From the NCBI RefSeq assembly GCF_003815875.1, contig NZ_CP033924.1:4588001-4652000 (forward strand): DNA of 64,000 bases, read 5' to 3'. The stretch's first letter is position 1. Each line of letters begins with the position of its first letter. The DNA comes from Chryseobacterium lactis. GTDB lineage: Bacteria; Bacteroidota; Bacteroidia; Flavobacteriales; Weeksellaceae. The notes below the pieces were generated by a model. That model searched no databases and was not told where the DNA came from. It saw only the letters and a list, made by a program, of their open reading frames with translations. This document shows, piece after piece, positions 27,688 through 37,031 of this stretch. The position numbers and the translations under genes were made by a program.

Positions 27688-28042
27688 AATATCACTGAAA
27701 GTATATAATTCACACATCACTACAATAATTTATTAATCACACACCCAAAATATATTTAAGATATGAAAAAAAACATTTTATTTCTTATTACCATAACAAT
27801 TTCAATATTTCCCTAACCCTTAATTTTCATGTAGTTATTTTGATTACTACTGGTTTTTTACATCTGTTTAAAAACAGGTTGGAAAAACTCTTGATACTAA
27901 TCTTTCACTACTACTTAAAATCAGGTTTAAAACTAAAATTTTATCTGGGGCTAACAGAGCTTAGCTATTTGAGACGTTATCCAAAAATATAAATTATAAT
28001 ATTTTCTATCATTTAAAAAACATTAATTAAAACACTACAATT

Positions 28043-28877
28043 ATGGAATTATACAAGAAGATCCTATTTGGATCAATTATTTCGGTTGCTCTGGTAGCCT
28101 GCAATACAAATGACAATGTAGAAGAAAAGGCTCCAGAACAAGGACTCACACAGTTAGACGCCATACCACAATCTGATATCCCCGCAGGTTTTGAAAAAAC
28201 AGAAATGTGTAAAGATGTTTATCTTCCAGGAGAAGGTTATATTCCCGGAATGGCCTCAAAAGGAGCTGTAATTACCAATAAAAAATGGCCAAACGGAAGT
28301 ATTATCACTGTAGGCTTTTATGGAGGTACTACAAAAGTTCGCAACAAAGTGATGCAATATGCTCAGGAATGGTCCAAATATGCAAATATCACCTTTAAGG
28401 TTATCACCAGTGGAACGCCACAGATTCGTGTCACCTTTAGATCCGGTGCCGGCTCTTATTCCTATTTAGGAACAGATGCTCTTGCGAGACCCATTGACGG
28501 AGAAACAATGAAACCTTGGATGGTTTAATGATTCTACAAGTGATGAGGAATTTAGCAGAACAGCCACTCACGAATTCGGACATGCACTTGGCATGATACA
28601 TGAGCATCTAAATCCTTTAGCTTCTATCCCATGGGATAAACCGAAGGTATATGCATACTACTCAGGTGCCCCTAATTATTGGGATAAAGCCAAGATCGAC
28701 AACAACCTTTTTAAAAAGTATTCAACCGCACAAACACAGTATAGTGCTTACGATACAAAGTCAATTATGCACTATAGTATCAGTCCGGATCTTACAACAA
28801 ATGGATTCAGCGTTGGTAGTAATACTGTTTTATCTCCTACAGATAAGCAATTTATTGCAACAGTCTATCCAAAATAA
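28043..28877 (+). pseudogene. Frameshifted astacin-like metalloprotease lipoprotein, paralogue of 12040-12870
   Basis: The gene begins like its paralogue with a lipoprotein signal (C20, SVALVAC), then MCKDVYLPGEGYIPG. Reading frame 1 stops at 28526-28528. The second part, with the zinc motif HEFGHALGMIHEH and the Met-turn SIMHYS, continues in another frame to 28877. Alignment with the intact copy places one extra A in the AAA at 28511-28513. With two As the sequence would read MNLGWFND, matching MNFGWFND of the other gene. As written, the product is truncated before the active site. Conservation of both halves means that the lesion is recent or is a sequencing error in a short A run. Confidence 0.85.
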
Positions 28878-28900
28878 CATCTCAATTTAGTTAAATGTTT

Positions 28901-28930
28901 GTCTGCCTTGTATAGCCAAGGCAGACTTTT
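28901..28930 (+). terminator. Terminator of second protease gene
   Basis: GTCTGCCTTG and CAAGGCAGAC form a perfect 10-bp stem followed by TTTTTCTTTT. Confidence 0.8.
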
Positions 28931-28999
28931 TCTTTTCATACAATATTTCAAAATAATGAAAAGATGTCATCAATGATCTATCGTGAAGGATAATAAAAA

Positions 29000-29022
29000 C
29001 AAAAAAGCCCCTGAAAAGGGGC
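29000..29022 (-). terminator. Terminator of tRNA-Arg
   Basis: On the - strand GCCCC-TTTTCA-GGGGC is followed by TTTTTTG, six bases after the tRNA 3' end. Confidence 0.8.
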
Positions 29023-29028
29023 AATAAG

Positions 29029-29102
29029 TGACTTCGGAGGGGTTCGAACCCCCAACCCTCGGAGCCGAAATCCGATATTCTATCCAGTTGAACTACGAAG
29101 CC
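29029..29102 (-). tRNA. tRNA-Arg (anticodon TCG)
   Basis: The 74-nt gene folds into a full cloverleaf on the - strand. The acceptor stem is GGCTTCG with CGAAGTC (one G-U pair), and the D stem is GTTC with GAAT. The anticodon stem TCGGA/TCCGA encloses TTTCGGC with anticodon TCG. The T arm is GGGGG-TTCGAAC-CCCTC. The discriminator is A and CCA is not encoded. It reads CGA arginine codons. Confidence 0.95.
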
Positions 29103-29117
29103 ATTTTTATGAAGAAT

Positions 29118-29165
29118 AAGTAATTAATAATGAAGTATACAAATATAGTTTATTATTAATTACTT
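29118..29165. repeat. Inverted repeat around the tRNA promoter
   Basis: AAGTAATTAATAAT (29118-29131) and its exact complement (29152-29165) flank the - strand -7 match TATATTTG at 29140-29147, which is the likely tRNA-Arg promoter. Confidence 0.5.
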
Positions 29166-29176
29166 ATTACTTACGG

Positions 29177-30943
29177 TTAGAATGTAATTTTCACCCCTCC
29201 CAGAATCTGAGCGCCCAGGACTTTATATCCTTTGTACGTCTGGTATTTTGAGCTTAGAAGATTATTTCCGAGTGCGAAAATACTGAAATTTTTGTGAATT
29301 TTATACTCTGCAGAAAGATTTAAATCAGCATACCCCCCAACTTTATCATTTGTGTTCTCCGCAGACTGGAAAACCATGTTAGGATTAGCAACACCTTCGA
29401 TCATATAAGAGTTTGTTGTTCTGTCACTTGCAAAGATTCCTTTAAACCCTAACAACAACTTCTTGTCAAGCATTGTATATTTTGCCCCGATGCTTGCATT
29501 GAACAACGGAACGTTATAAATATTGTCATAATTCTTCAGATTGTACTTCGTAAACCTTACTTCTCCATCTAAAATCAGATTCGCTAACGGGAAATATTGC
29601 ACACTTCCTTTGATATCACTTACATTTCCATCATCATACACAGCAGAGAATGTATTGGCAAAATTGTACGGAGAACGGTTTAATGTAAAATCATTATCGA
29701 AAAGTCCGTTGCCTTTGAAGAACATAATATCTTTCATCTTTCCGAAACCTGCTGAGAAGTCATATTTCACCGTTTCGTCGATATCACCTCGCAATCCTAC
29801 ATAAAAATGATATTTCGTCTCTGTTGGCTTTAAAAACTGGTCAGAAAGAATAAAAGGATTGGTCTGTAACATATCTCCATAGGTATTCAGTTTCAAACCA
29901 CCGTCTACCCCACCATAGAATTTAAATTCTTTAGCTGCTGCAACCTGAAACTCCGCCTGCGGGAACCAATAGGTTTTATTGTTCTTCGTTTGCTCCATCT
30001 GAATGTTGGAATTCTTAGCATTCAGGAAAGTGAATGATGATCCTAACATTAAATAAGATTCTCCTTTTCTGAAAGTCACTTTTGGAGTAAGATTCGTATT
30101 GAAGAAATTAGATGAATTTTTATCTCTGATCGCAAAATCAGTTTTTACCGCATCCAATCCAACTCCTAAATCAGCATTCAGATTGATCCCTGATTTTCCT
30201 AGTTCTACCGCATGTTTGGAGAAATTAGCCAAAATCGAAACCTGATTTTCCTGAGCATCAAAATGATCTTTCAGGAAGGATGATTTTACCCTTACATCAT
30301 TTAAAATTTCATTAGAATAGAAATCATAATATCCATTCACTTTAAACTGATTAACATTCTGCTTCAGATCAACATCGGCAGACGGCTGCAAAGCATAAAT
30401 ACCATAATAATTATAGTTATTAAAACCATATTCAGCGTTTACATTGAACTTCCCTTTCTCTCCATAAGAATTAAGGAATGCACTGAAAGCAGCTGATGTT
30501 TGCTTTGATTTCCAATCGTAATCTTTTTTAAGGCCATTAGTCGAAAGTACATGAACATCCCCTCCTACTTCAATCTTGTTTTGAAGAGTTTTGGAAATGT
30601 TTCCGTCCAATAAGATTTTACCATAATTACCCATTCCAAACTGAAAATAATTATTCTGGGCGGTACCATCAAATTTCGGAGCTACATCTTCCCCCTGAAT
30701 TGTTGAAGTTTTAAAGTCTGAAACTGCAGGAACATCTGTGATGGTATATTTCACAGGGTTCTGAGACTTCTCTTCCGGTGGATAATTTTTAATCGTTTCC
30801 ACGGAAGTCTTCTTCTTCTCGATCTTCTTCACCTCCGGTTCTCTCTTTTTATTAAGAACCAGTTTTTCCTCCTTGATCTGGGAAAACGCAAACTGCGAAA
30901 CCCCTAAAAATAATATGGATAATATTTGAATTTTCTTGTTCAT
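29177..30943 (-). CDS. TonB-receptor-like outer-membrane barrel lacking a plug
   Basis: The 588-aa protein starts at the ATG at 30943 (an open frame back to 30994 adds 17 residues before the signal peptide MNKKIQILSILFLGVSQFAFS). After a charged Lys/Glu segment (residues about 25-60) come alternating beta strands with turns to the C-terminal strand LGAQILGGVKITF, which fits the terminal strand of a TonB-dependent receptor. No plug domain or carboxypeptidase-like N-domain is visible, and the length is below the usual 700-1,000 residues. It is the last gene of an operon with a lipoprotein and a large TPR protein. It is probably an outer-membrane channel or scaffold; the solute is unknown. Confidence 0.8.
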   Translation of the reverse strand: MNKKIQILSILFLGVSQFAFSQIKEEKLVLNKKREPEVKKIEKKKTSVETIKNYPPEEKSQNPVKYTITDVPAVSDFKTSTIQGEDVAPKFDGTAQNNYFQFGMGNYGKILLDGNISKTLQNKIEVGGDVHVLSTNGLKKDYDWKSKQTSAAFSAFLNSYGEKGKFNVNAEYGFNNYNYYGIYALQPSADVDLKQNVNQFKVNGYYDFYSNEILNDVRVKSSFLKDHFDAQENQVSILANFSKHAVELGKSGINLNADLGVGLDAVKTDFAIRDKNSSNFFNTNLTPKVTFRKGESYLMLGSSFTFLNAKNSNIQMEQTKNNKTYWFPQAEFQVAAAKEFKFYGGVDGGLKLNTYGDMLQTNPFILSDQFLKPTETKYHFYVGLRGDIDETVKYDFSAGFGKMKDIMFFKGNGLFDNDFTLNRSPYNFANTFSAVYDDGNVSDIKGSVQYFPLANLILDGEVRFTKYNLKNYDNIYNVPLFNASIGAKYTMLDKKLLLGFKGIFASDRTTNSYMIEGVANPNMVFQSAENTNDKVGGYADLNLSAEYKIHKNFSIFALGNNLLSSKYQTYKGYKVLGAQILGGVKITF

Positions 30944-30977
30944 ATTTTCTTTATTTGAAAAAAATATATAACGGGTT

Positions 30978-31469
30978 TTATTTATTGGAAGCAATATAAT
31001 TGCCTAATAAAGCTTTCCCTGACTGTTTTGAAAAAGTTCTCCCAAGTCTGAATATATTAAACAGCCAAAGGCTTTGATAAACTTGTAATTTGTATTGATA
31101 ATTTTTTGTTGTACTGTTTTCAGCTACATCATAACTGTAAGAAATATCGTATGGAAATCCGGAAGGCAATAACCCGACCGTGATCATACTTCCTATCATA
31201 GGGTTTCCGCATGAAGGAGTACGGGTCAGCATCGGATGCAGTGTTATTTTAGCAGCACCGGCACTATCTTCCACAATTTCATAAATACCTGAATGTTTTA
31301 AAATGTCAAATTCTTTCTTAAGCTCTTTATTCAAAACAAAAGCCTTTTGCTTCGGAAAGTCGGCTTTAGCATGACGATACTCTTTGGGATAGGCTCCATA
31401 TGCAGGAACGCAGCTCCAAAGTGAAACAGAGATCAAAAAAGAACAAATTGCAATTTTAAACACTTTCAT
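30978..31469 (-). CDS. Lipoprotein of unknown function in the TPR/barrel operon
   Basis: The 163-aa protein has a lipoprotein signal with lipobox SLWSC (C20). The mature part has no domain I recognise; it includes a conserved-looking TRTPSCGNPMIGSMITVGLLP segment with a second Cys, and a helical C-terminus. It starts two bases after the TPR gene stop and is followed 34 bases later by the barrel gene, so all three belong to one transcript. It is likely to sit at the outer membrane beside the barrel. Confidence 0.75.
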   Translation of the reverse strand: MKVFKIAICSFLISVSLWSCVPAYGAYPKEYRHAKADFPKQKAFVLNKELKKEFDILKHSGIYEIVEDSAGAAKITLHPMLTRTPSCGNPMIGSMITVGLLPSGFPYDISYSYDVAENSTTKNYQYKLQVYQSLWLFNIFRLGRTFSKQSGKALLGNYIASNK

Positions 31470-31471
31470 TT

Positions 31472-34435
31472 TTATTTCTTAATCTGCTTTTTAACTTCTT
31501 TAGCTTCTGCAACAATTTCAGGGAAATCCTTATAATTCGCAATGATCTGGTCGCAGGTATAACTTGCCTGGTAATTATCTTTCAGGCCAATATAGTTTTT
31601 AGCCATCAATACCAGAGCTTTTGCACCCCAATATTCTTCTGAAGCATAATTATTGGCAAGCTTAAAGATCGTCTCATTGGAAGACTTGAAGGCTTTTCCT
31701 TTACTCTGATAAAAAGCTTTAGCATATATTGCCTCTGCAGCTACCGATGTATTGGATGATTTTTCAAGAGAAGTATAGGCAGACTGTGCATCTTTATCTT
31801 TTCCTGAATTCATCAGACTTCTCGCTTTGATCACTTTTGCAGTTTCAATTACAGCTGCCGAGTTTTTAGAATTTCCAATTACGGCATTGGCTAATTTTTC
31901 GGCTTCAGAGAAGTTCTTTTCATCAGCATACAATTTCATCAACTCAACATTAGCATAGTTTTTAACACTGATATCGGAGGAGTTTCTGATACCTTCAAGG
32001 TATTTTTTTGCCTCCGTAGTATTCCCTTGTGCAATGAATATCTGAGCTAAACGAGTTTGTGCGTCATCCTGGTAATCATTCTGAATTCCAGCTACTTCCT
32101 GAAGAACAAGTAAAGCTTTAGTTGAATTATTGGTTTGATAATAACTTTCTCCCAATTCATACTTAGCCTGATACAATCCTTCCCCTGTCGGGTTTTGTGT
32201 CAGGTATTTCTCGTAGTATGAAATTGCATTTTTGTAGTCCTTCTTCGCGAAGTATTGTTTTCCTGTAGACAGGTTGATTTCATCAATTTCTGAGGCATCA
32301 ACATTGACTCCAATATTTCTTGCAAAAGTTTCATATCCTGAAACATCTCCGTTCTTTGTGAAAAGTGGTTTTGCAGCCTGAACAATTTTTTGAGCATACG
32401 CCGTATTTTTATATTGCTCACCCAAAGATTTCAGCTCAGAAAGTGCCTTGTCATTTTGGTTTTGGTCAATATAGTTCTGTGCTCTGTAGATCGATGCATT
32501 AGCAATCAGATCTTTGTCGGAAGATGTTTTGATCACTTTTCCGAAATAATCATTGGAATTGGCAAAATCATCCTGAGCCGCATAGGCAGTTCCTATTTCA
32601 TACTGTGCATCATCATAATACTCAGAATCAGGATATTTAGTTAAAAGATTTTTTAAGTTGGTAATCTTGGCTTGTGTATCTCCTTTAAATCCTAAAGCCA
32701 TTGCTTTTTGATATACGGTATAATCTGTAGCATCCTGATTTTTATCGTAAATGGCAATTGCTTCATTCAGGTCATTGTTCGCATAATGAATATCTGCCAA
32801 ACGAAGTTCAGCATCATTTTTAAACTCAGGTTTCGGATTGGTAAGGTATTGCTTGAAATAGGTTTCAGCCTGATCGAATTTTTTAGATTTAAAATAAGCA
32901 TATCCTAAATCATAGGGCAACTGTTGTTTTTCAGGGAAAGTCTCATTAACAAGTTTTTCGTAACGGACAATCGCAGACGGGTAATTTCCTTTTTGGTAAT
33001 ATACCTGAGCAAGCCAGTATAAAGCTCTGCTGTTAAATTCTTTATTGATATTGAAAGCAAGACTTCGTAAGAAATACTTCTCGGCTTCATCATAATTTCC
33101 TTTGTTGAACTCTTCTGTTCCTAGTAAATAAGAAACTTCCTGATCCACTTTGTTGATCTCAGGAGTTGAGCTTTGCAATCTGTCAATCGCATTGAGGGTT
33201 TCCTTATAGTTTCCTGAATACAGGTAGGATTTCACCAATAAAGATCTCATTTCCGAAGCATTTGCTCCGTTCTGATTTTCATTGATATAACTTTGAATAA
33301 CTCCCGACGGACTTTCAAATGGGTTACCGATATCATAACTTAGCTTGGCATATTGCTCATGAGCCAGTTTTTTCACTTTGGCATCATAATCCATCTGGTA
33401 AGAAGAACGGAATGCGGAAAGAGCTTCCTGCTTTTTATCAACGGCCAGATATGCATTTCCTAATTGGTAATACGCATTCTGTGCTAAAGCTGAATTGCTA
33501 TTGATGATCTGATTGTAATAAGAAACCGCCTCATCATATTTTTTCAACTGTGCTGCCACGAATCCTATCTCATACAAATCGTTTTCAGAAGGATTTTGCT
33601 GTACATTCAGATAATCTTTTAAATGGGGATAAGCCGAGTTATAATCATTTTTCATGAAATAACTTTCCCCAATGATTTTATGAACTTCAGCTTTATAAGA
33701 CTCCGAAATATTTTCGTTCAATAATGCATTTCCTTCCGAAATAGCTTTATCATAATTCTTATCGTTGTAGTACATCTGTACATAATACGGACGAACTAGC
33801 TTCGAGAATTTATCCTGATCTTTAATTGAATCAAAGTACTGGAAAGCTTTATCATTCTGCCTGTTGCTGTAGTACAAATGCCCCAGCATATAAGCGATTT
33901 CTCCTTTCTGAGACTGATCTGCCGATTTATAGGCTTCTTCAAGTGCGTCAATTGCTCCTTTAGAATCTCCGGTCATGAATTTAGCATACCCCAACTTTAG
34001 AATATATTGTGTATTCTCCTCTTTTGAAAGCTGATATTGGTTTACCTTTTTCAAAGTTTCCAAAGCTTTGTCAAAATCCTTTTTAGCCAGATAATAATCC
34101 GCCAACGGAAGATTAGCCTGAGCAAAATAGGCAGAATTCGGATATTCTTTTATAAAAGCCGTTAATCCTTCTTCAGCATGGTTTTTTTGAAGAATCACTC
34201 CAATCACATTATCAAAAAACTGCGCCGCCTCCTTTTTCGAACGTGACAAATTCTGATTGTAGAAATATTGTCTTGCGTATTCGTATTGGGAGGCGTTGTA
34301 TATTTTAGTCTGATAAAGATTTTCAGCTAGATTGAATCTATAATTTTCTTTCTGTGTAAAATATTGAGACTGTTGAGCATCGGAGATTCCGAAGTAGATG
34401 ACCGCAGCCGCTAAAAGTATTTTTTTTGATTTCAT
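31472..34435 (-). CDS. Large secreted tetratricopeptide-repeat protein
   Basis: The 987-aa protein has a signal peptide (MKSKKILLAAAVIYFGISDA). The whole mature chain is tandem TPR/Sel1-like helical hairpins, with repeated patterns such as A.Y.lG..Y...g....A...F, for example FDKALETLKKVNQY and YLLGTEEFNKGNYDEAEKYF. It ends in a basic tail (EVKKQIKK). Such solenoids bind other proteins. With the downstream lipoprotein and plug-less barrel it probably forms an envelope complex at the periplasmic face of the outer membrane (inference). It is the first gene of the operon. Confidence 0.88.
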   Translation of the reverse strand: MKSKKILLAAAVIYFGISDAQQSQYFTQKENYRFNLAENLYQTKIYNASQYEYARQYFYNQNLSRSKKEAAQFFDNVIGVILQKNHAEEGLTAFIKEYPNSAYFAQANLPLADYYLAKKDFDKALETLKKVNQYQLSKEENTQYILKLGYAKFMTGDSKGAIDALEEAYKSADQSQKGEIAYMLGHLYYSNRQNDKAFQYFDSIKDQDKFSKLVRPYYVQMYYNDKNYDKAISEGNALLNENISESYKAEVHKIIGESYFMKNDYNSAYPHLKDYLNVQQNPSENDLYEIGFVAAQLKKYDEAVSYYNQIINSNSALAQNAYYQLGNAYLAVDKKQEALSAFRSSYQMDYDAKVKKLAHEQYAKLSYDIGNPFESPSGVIQSYINENQNGANASEMRSLLVKSYLYSGNYKETLNAIDRLQSSTPEINKVDQEVSYLLGTEEFNKGNYDEAEKYFLRSLAFNINKEFNSRALYWLAQVYYQKGNYPSAIVRYEKLVNETFPEKQQLPYDLGYAYFKSKKFDQAETYFKQYLTNPKPEFKNDAELRLADIHYANNDLNEAIAIYDKNQDATDYTVYQKAMALGFKGDTQAKITNLKNLLTKYPDSEYYDDAQYEIGTAYAAQDDFANSNDYFGKVIKTSSDKDLIANASIYRAQNYIDQNQNDKALSELKSLGEQYKNTAYAQKIVQAAKPLFTKNGDVSGYETFARNIGVNVDASEIDEINLSTGKQYFAKKDYKNAISYYEKYLTQNPTGEGLYQAKYELGESYYQTNNSTKALLVLQEVAGIQNDYQDDAQTRLAQIFIAQGNTTEAKKYLEGIRNSSDISVKNYANVELMKLYADEKNFSEAEKLANAVIGNSKNSAAVIETAKVIKARSLMNSGKDKDAQSAYTSLEKSSNTSVAAEAIYAKAFYQSKGKAFKSSNETIFKLANNYASEEYWGAKALVLMAKNYIGLKDNYQASYTCDQIIANYKDFPEIVAEAKEVKKQIKK

Positions 34436-34686
34436 TCTTCTTGTATAAGAAAATTAGTCTACATAAGTTAACGAAAATATTAAAAACTTATTGTTTAAGC
34501 AAGTTTTAGCAGATTTAATAGTTTTAAAATATCAATTTAACAATAATGAAACCATTTCACCATTGCTTGATAAAAATTCTTACTTTAGTCTGATAAAATT
34601 TAAACAAATTTGAGTATTGATTCAATATTTTTCAATCTAATACTTTTTCAACAGCAGCTAAAAACATACCATTAACATACGATACC

Positions 34687-36927
34687 ATGAAATTTAAGAT
34701 ACTTTTAGCATTAATTTTTGTAAACCTGATGCAGGCTCAAAAGTTTTACTTTCCAAAAACAGCAGTCACAGACTCTATGATTTTGGAAAAACAAATGCCG
34801 GGACTTGCACTTCAGGTCATTCCCCAACTCCAGTCTGCAAAGAATAAACCGGAGAAGAATATTGACTTTTTCGATAACCTTTTCCGTTTACAAATGGTAG
34901 CCACAGATTATCAGAAATCAATCACTACTCTATCTGAATACCGTAATTTATTCGCTGATCATAATATGGGGGATAATAAATTCATTGGCTATGAATTTTA
35001 CAGCTTGGCTAAAATGGCTGAAAAAGCAGGTAATCTACCATTTAACAAAGCTCTGCAAACAGCATTTGATAAAAAATATGAAAGTCTCTCTCCTTCATTG
35101 AAAACCAGAGTACCTCTCATCGTGGATGGGGATGTAAGGGAATATAGAAAAACATTAGCAAAAGTTCTTGAGAAACAAAAAGACAAGGACAGTATTGATT
35201 ACAAATCTGCCTTGGCGTTGTGTAAAGCTTATTTAAATACTAAGACCTATTCAAGCATTAAGCCTCAAATTATGCAGTTGCTGGCCTCAAAAGATAAGGA
35301 AGACTTTATCACGGAGACCAAAGATCTTAAAACAAAAAATGGAAATACTCTAACGATTACGATTGTCCGAAAAAGAAAGAATACATCTCCTCTTCCTGTT
35401 ATTCTGACCAATAACATTTATGCCGGTCCTTTTGATGAGTACTTTGGAAAAAGAGCTGCCATTTACAATTATGTAGGAGCCATTGTCAATACCCGGGGTA
35501 AAAGAAACAGCAATGATGTAAACAATCCTTTTGAACACGAGTCACAAGATATCTATGAAGTGATAGACTGGGTAAGCAAACAACCATGGAGCAACGGAAA
35601 AGTCGGCATGATCGGTGGAAGTTATCTCGGTTTCAGCCAATGGGCAGCGGTAAAAAAGTTGCACCCGGCACTGAAAACAATTGTTCCTCAGGTCGCAGTT
35701 GGTATTGGCATCGATTATCCAGCACAAAATAATATATTCATGAGTTATATGCTGCAATGGATTCAGTATGTAACCAATAATAAATTAACTGACGAAGCGG
35801 ATTTTAGCAATGCTGTAAAATGGGACTCTATCAACACCGCCTGGTACAAGAGTGGAAAATCATTCAGAGCATTGGATTCAATAAGTGGCAAGCCAAGTAA
35901 GATATTTCAGCGATGGCTGGATCATCCGGGCTATGATCAGTACTGGCAGAAAATGGTTCCTTACAAAGAGGATTTCTCAAAGATAAACATCCCTATTCTA
36001 ACAACCACAGGATATTACGATGATGATCAGATAGGAGCTCTTTATTATTACAAGCAGCATCTTAAATACAATAAAAATGCAGATCATTACCTTGTCATAG
36101 GCCCTTACAATCACGGGGGAGCACAAAGTTACGGCTTTACCTATGTGAATGGTAATCCTATAGACCCGGTGGCAAGAATAAGTATTGACGAACTGGCTTT
36201 TTCATGGTTTGATTATATTTTGAAAGGTGGAAAAAAACCGGACATTTTAAAAGATAAAGTGAATTTTCAGGTGATGAATACTAATACCTGGAAACATGTT
36301 CCTGAACTGGATAAAATGCATACTTCCACTCTTAGGTTTTATCTTCAGGACAGAAAAAATAATTCTTCTGTTTTTAATAAGCCTCCAACCAAAAGTTTCA
36401 CAAGACAAACAGTGGATTTTAAAGACAGAAATACCAAAGACACCTACTATAAAGTCAGTAAAAAAGACAGTATAAAAACTACGAATTCAATATATTTTGA
36501 GAGTGAGGTTTTGGATAAAGATCTTATCATCAGTGGAAATCCGGCAGGATTCTTTACTGTTTCTATTAATAAAAAGGATTTTGACACTGATACTTATTTA
36601 TATCAGATCCAACCGGATGGAAAGTCCTTTTTATTATCCACTCATATGGTAAGAGCAAGCTATGCAAAGAATAATATTAACCGTAAGCTTCTTAAACCAA
36701 ATGAGGTCGAACAAATTCCTATTAACAATTCATTTTTCATGAGTAAAAAAATAGAAAAAGGAAGTAAATTATTGTTATTAGTCGGTGTGAATAAAAGTCC
36801 CAACTGGCAGATCAATTATGGAAGTGGAAAGGATGTAAGTGATGAAACCATAAAGGATTCCGGAGAACCGCTTGAAATAAAATGGTATAATGACAGCTAT
36901 GTGGAAATACCTGTTTATAAGGATTAA
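34687..36927 (+). CDS. CocE/NonD-type S15 alpha/beta hydrolase, secreted
   Basis: The 746-aa protein has a short signal peptide (MKFKILLALIFVNLMQA). After about 210 residues of helical N-terminal region comes an X-Pro dipeptidyl-peptidase (S15)/CocE hydrolase. The nucleophile elbow is GGSYLG in GMIGGSYLGFSQWA, the acid segment is TTTGYYDDDQIG and the His lies in GPYNHGG. A C-terminal jelly-roll domain follows (about residues 540-740). The family covers dipeptidyl-peptidases, acylase and ester hydrolases, so the substrate is open. It is probably periplasmic. No lipobox or sorting domain. Monocistronic. Confidence 0.88.
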   Translation: MKFKILLALIFVNLMQAQKFYFPKTAVTDSMILEKQMPGLALQVIPQLQSAKNKPEKNIDFFDNLFRLQMVATDYQKSITTLSEYRNLFADHNMGDNKFIGYEFYSLAKMAEKAGNLPFNKALQTAFDKKYESLSPSLKTRVPLIVDGDVREYRKTLAKVLEKQKDKDSIDYKSALALCKAYLNTKTYSSIKPQIMQLLASKDKEDFITETKDLKTKNGNTLTITIVRKRKNTSPLPVILTNNIYAGPFDEYFGKRAAIYNYVGAIVNTRGKRNSNDVNNPFEHESQDIYEVIDWVSKQPWSNGKVGMIGGSYLGFSQWAAVKKLHPALKTIVPQVAVGIGIDYPAQNNIFMSYMLQWIQYVTNNKLTDEADFSNAVKWDSINTAWYKSGKSFRALDSISGKPSKIFQRWLDHPGYDQYWQKMVPYKEDFSKINIPILTTTGYYDDDQIGALYYYKQHLKYNKNADHYLVIGPYNHGGAQSYGFTYVNGNPIDPVARISIDELAFSWFDYILKGGKKPDILKDKVNFQVMNTNTWKHVPELDKMHTSTLRFYLQDRKNNSSVFNKPPTKSFTRQTVDFKDRNTKDTYYKVSKKDSIKTTNSIYFESEVLDKDLIISGNPAGFFTVSINKKDFDTDTYLYQIQPDGKSFLLSTHMVRASYAKNNINRKLLKPNEVEQIPINNSFFMSKKIEKGSKLLLLVGVNKSPNWQINYGSGKDVSDETIKDSGEPLEIKWYNDSYVEIPVYKD

Positions 36928-36960
36928 ACGTTCCTAAGTAAGCGATTTTAGTCAAATGTT

Positions 36961-37002
36961 GTTAACGACTGTTAACACCAAAATAAAAAATCATTACATT
37001 TG
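36961..37002 (+). promoter_or_regulatory. Promoter of the APC permease gene with GTTAAC operator-like repeats
   Basis: A -7 match TACATTTG lies at 36995-37002, about 30 bases before the ATG. Upstream, GTTAAC occurs at 36961-36966 and 36971-36976, giving the palindromic core TGTTAAC twice with a 10-base period, about one helical turn. Confidence 0.5.
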
Positions 37003-37031
37003 CTTTTTTTCAAATCAAATATAGTTATTGA

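Larger units (their letters stand above)
27184..28042. other. Gene-free region and leader of the second protease gene
   Basis: About 860 bases. It opens with a terminator hairpin (27293-27341), then AT-rich sequence with no supported feature, then the block shared with the first protease gene (27573-27621), a -7 element (27680-27687) and a probable leader of about 350 bases. A 17-codon ORF starts at 27763 in the leader; its reality is doubtful. Confidence 0.6.

Noticed and set aside
27763..27816. 17-codon ORF in the leader of the second protease gene
   Set aside because: The first copy has a different, shorter frame at the same place (11835), so the peptide sequence is not conserved, although the start region is.
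28505..28530. Programmed frameshifting in the second protease gene
   Set aside because: There is no slippery heptamer; the run is only three As and the intact paralogue needs no shift. A simple one-base insertion or read error fits better.
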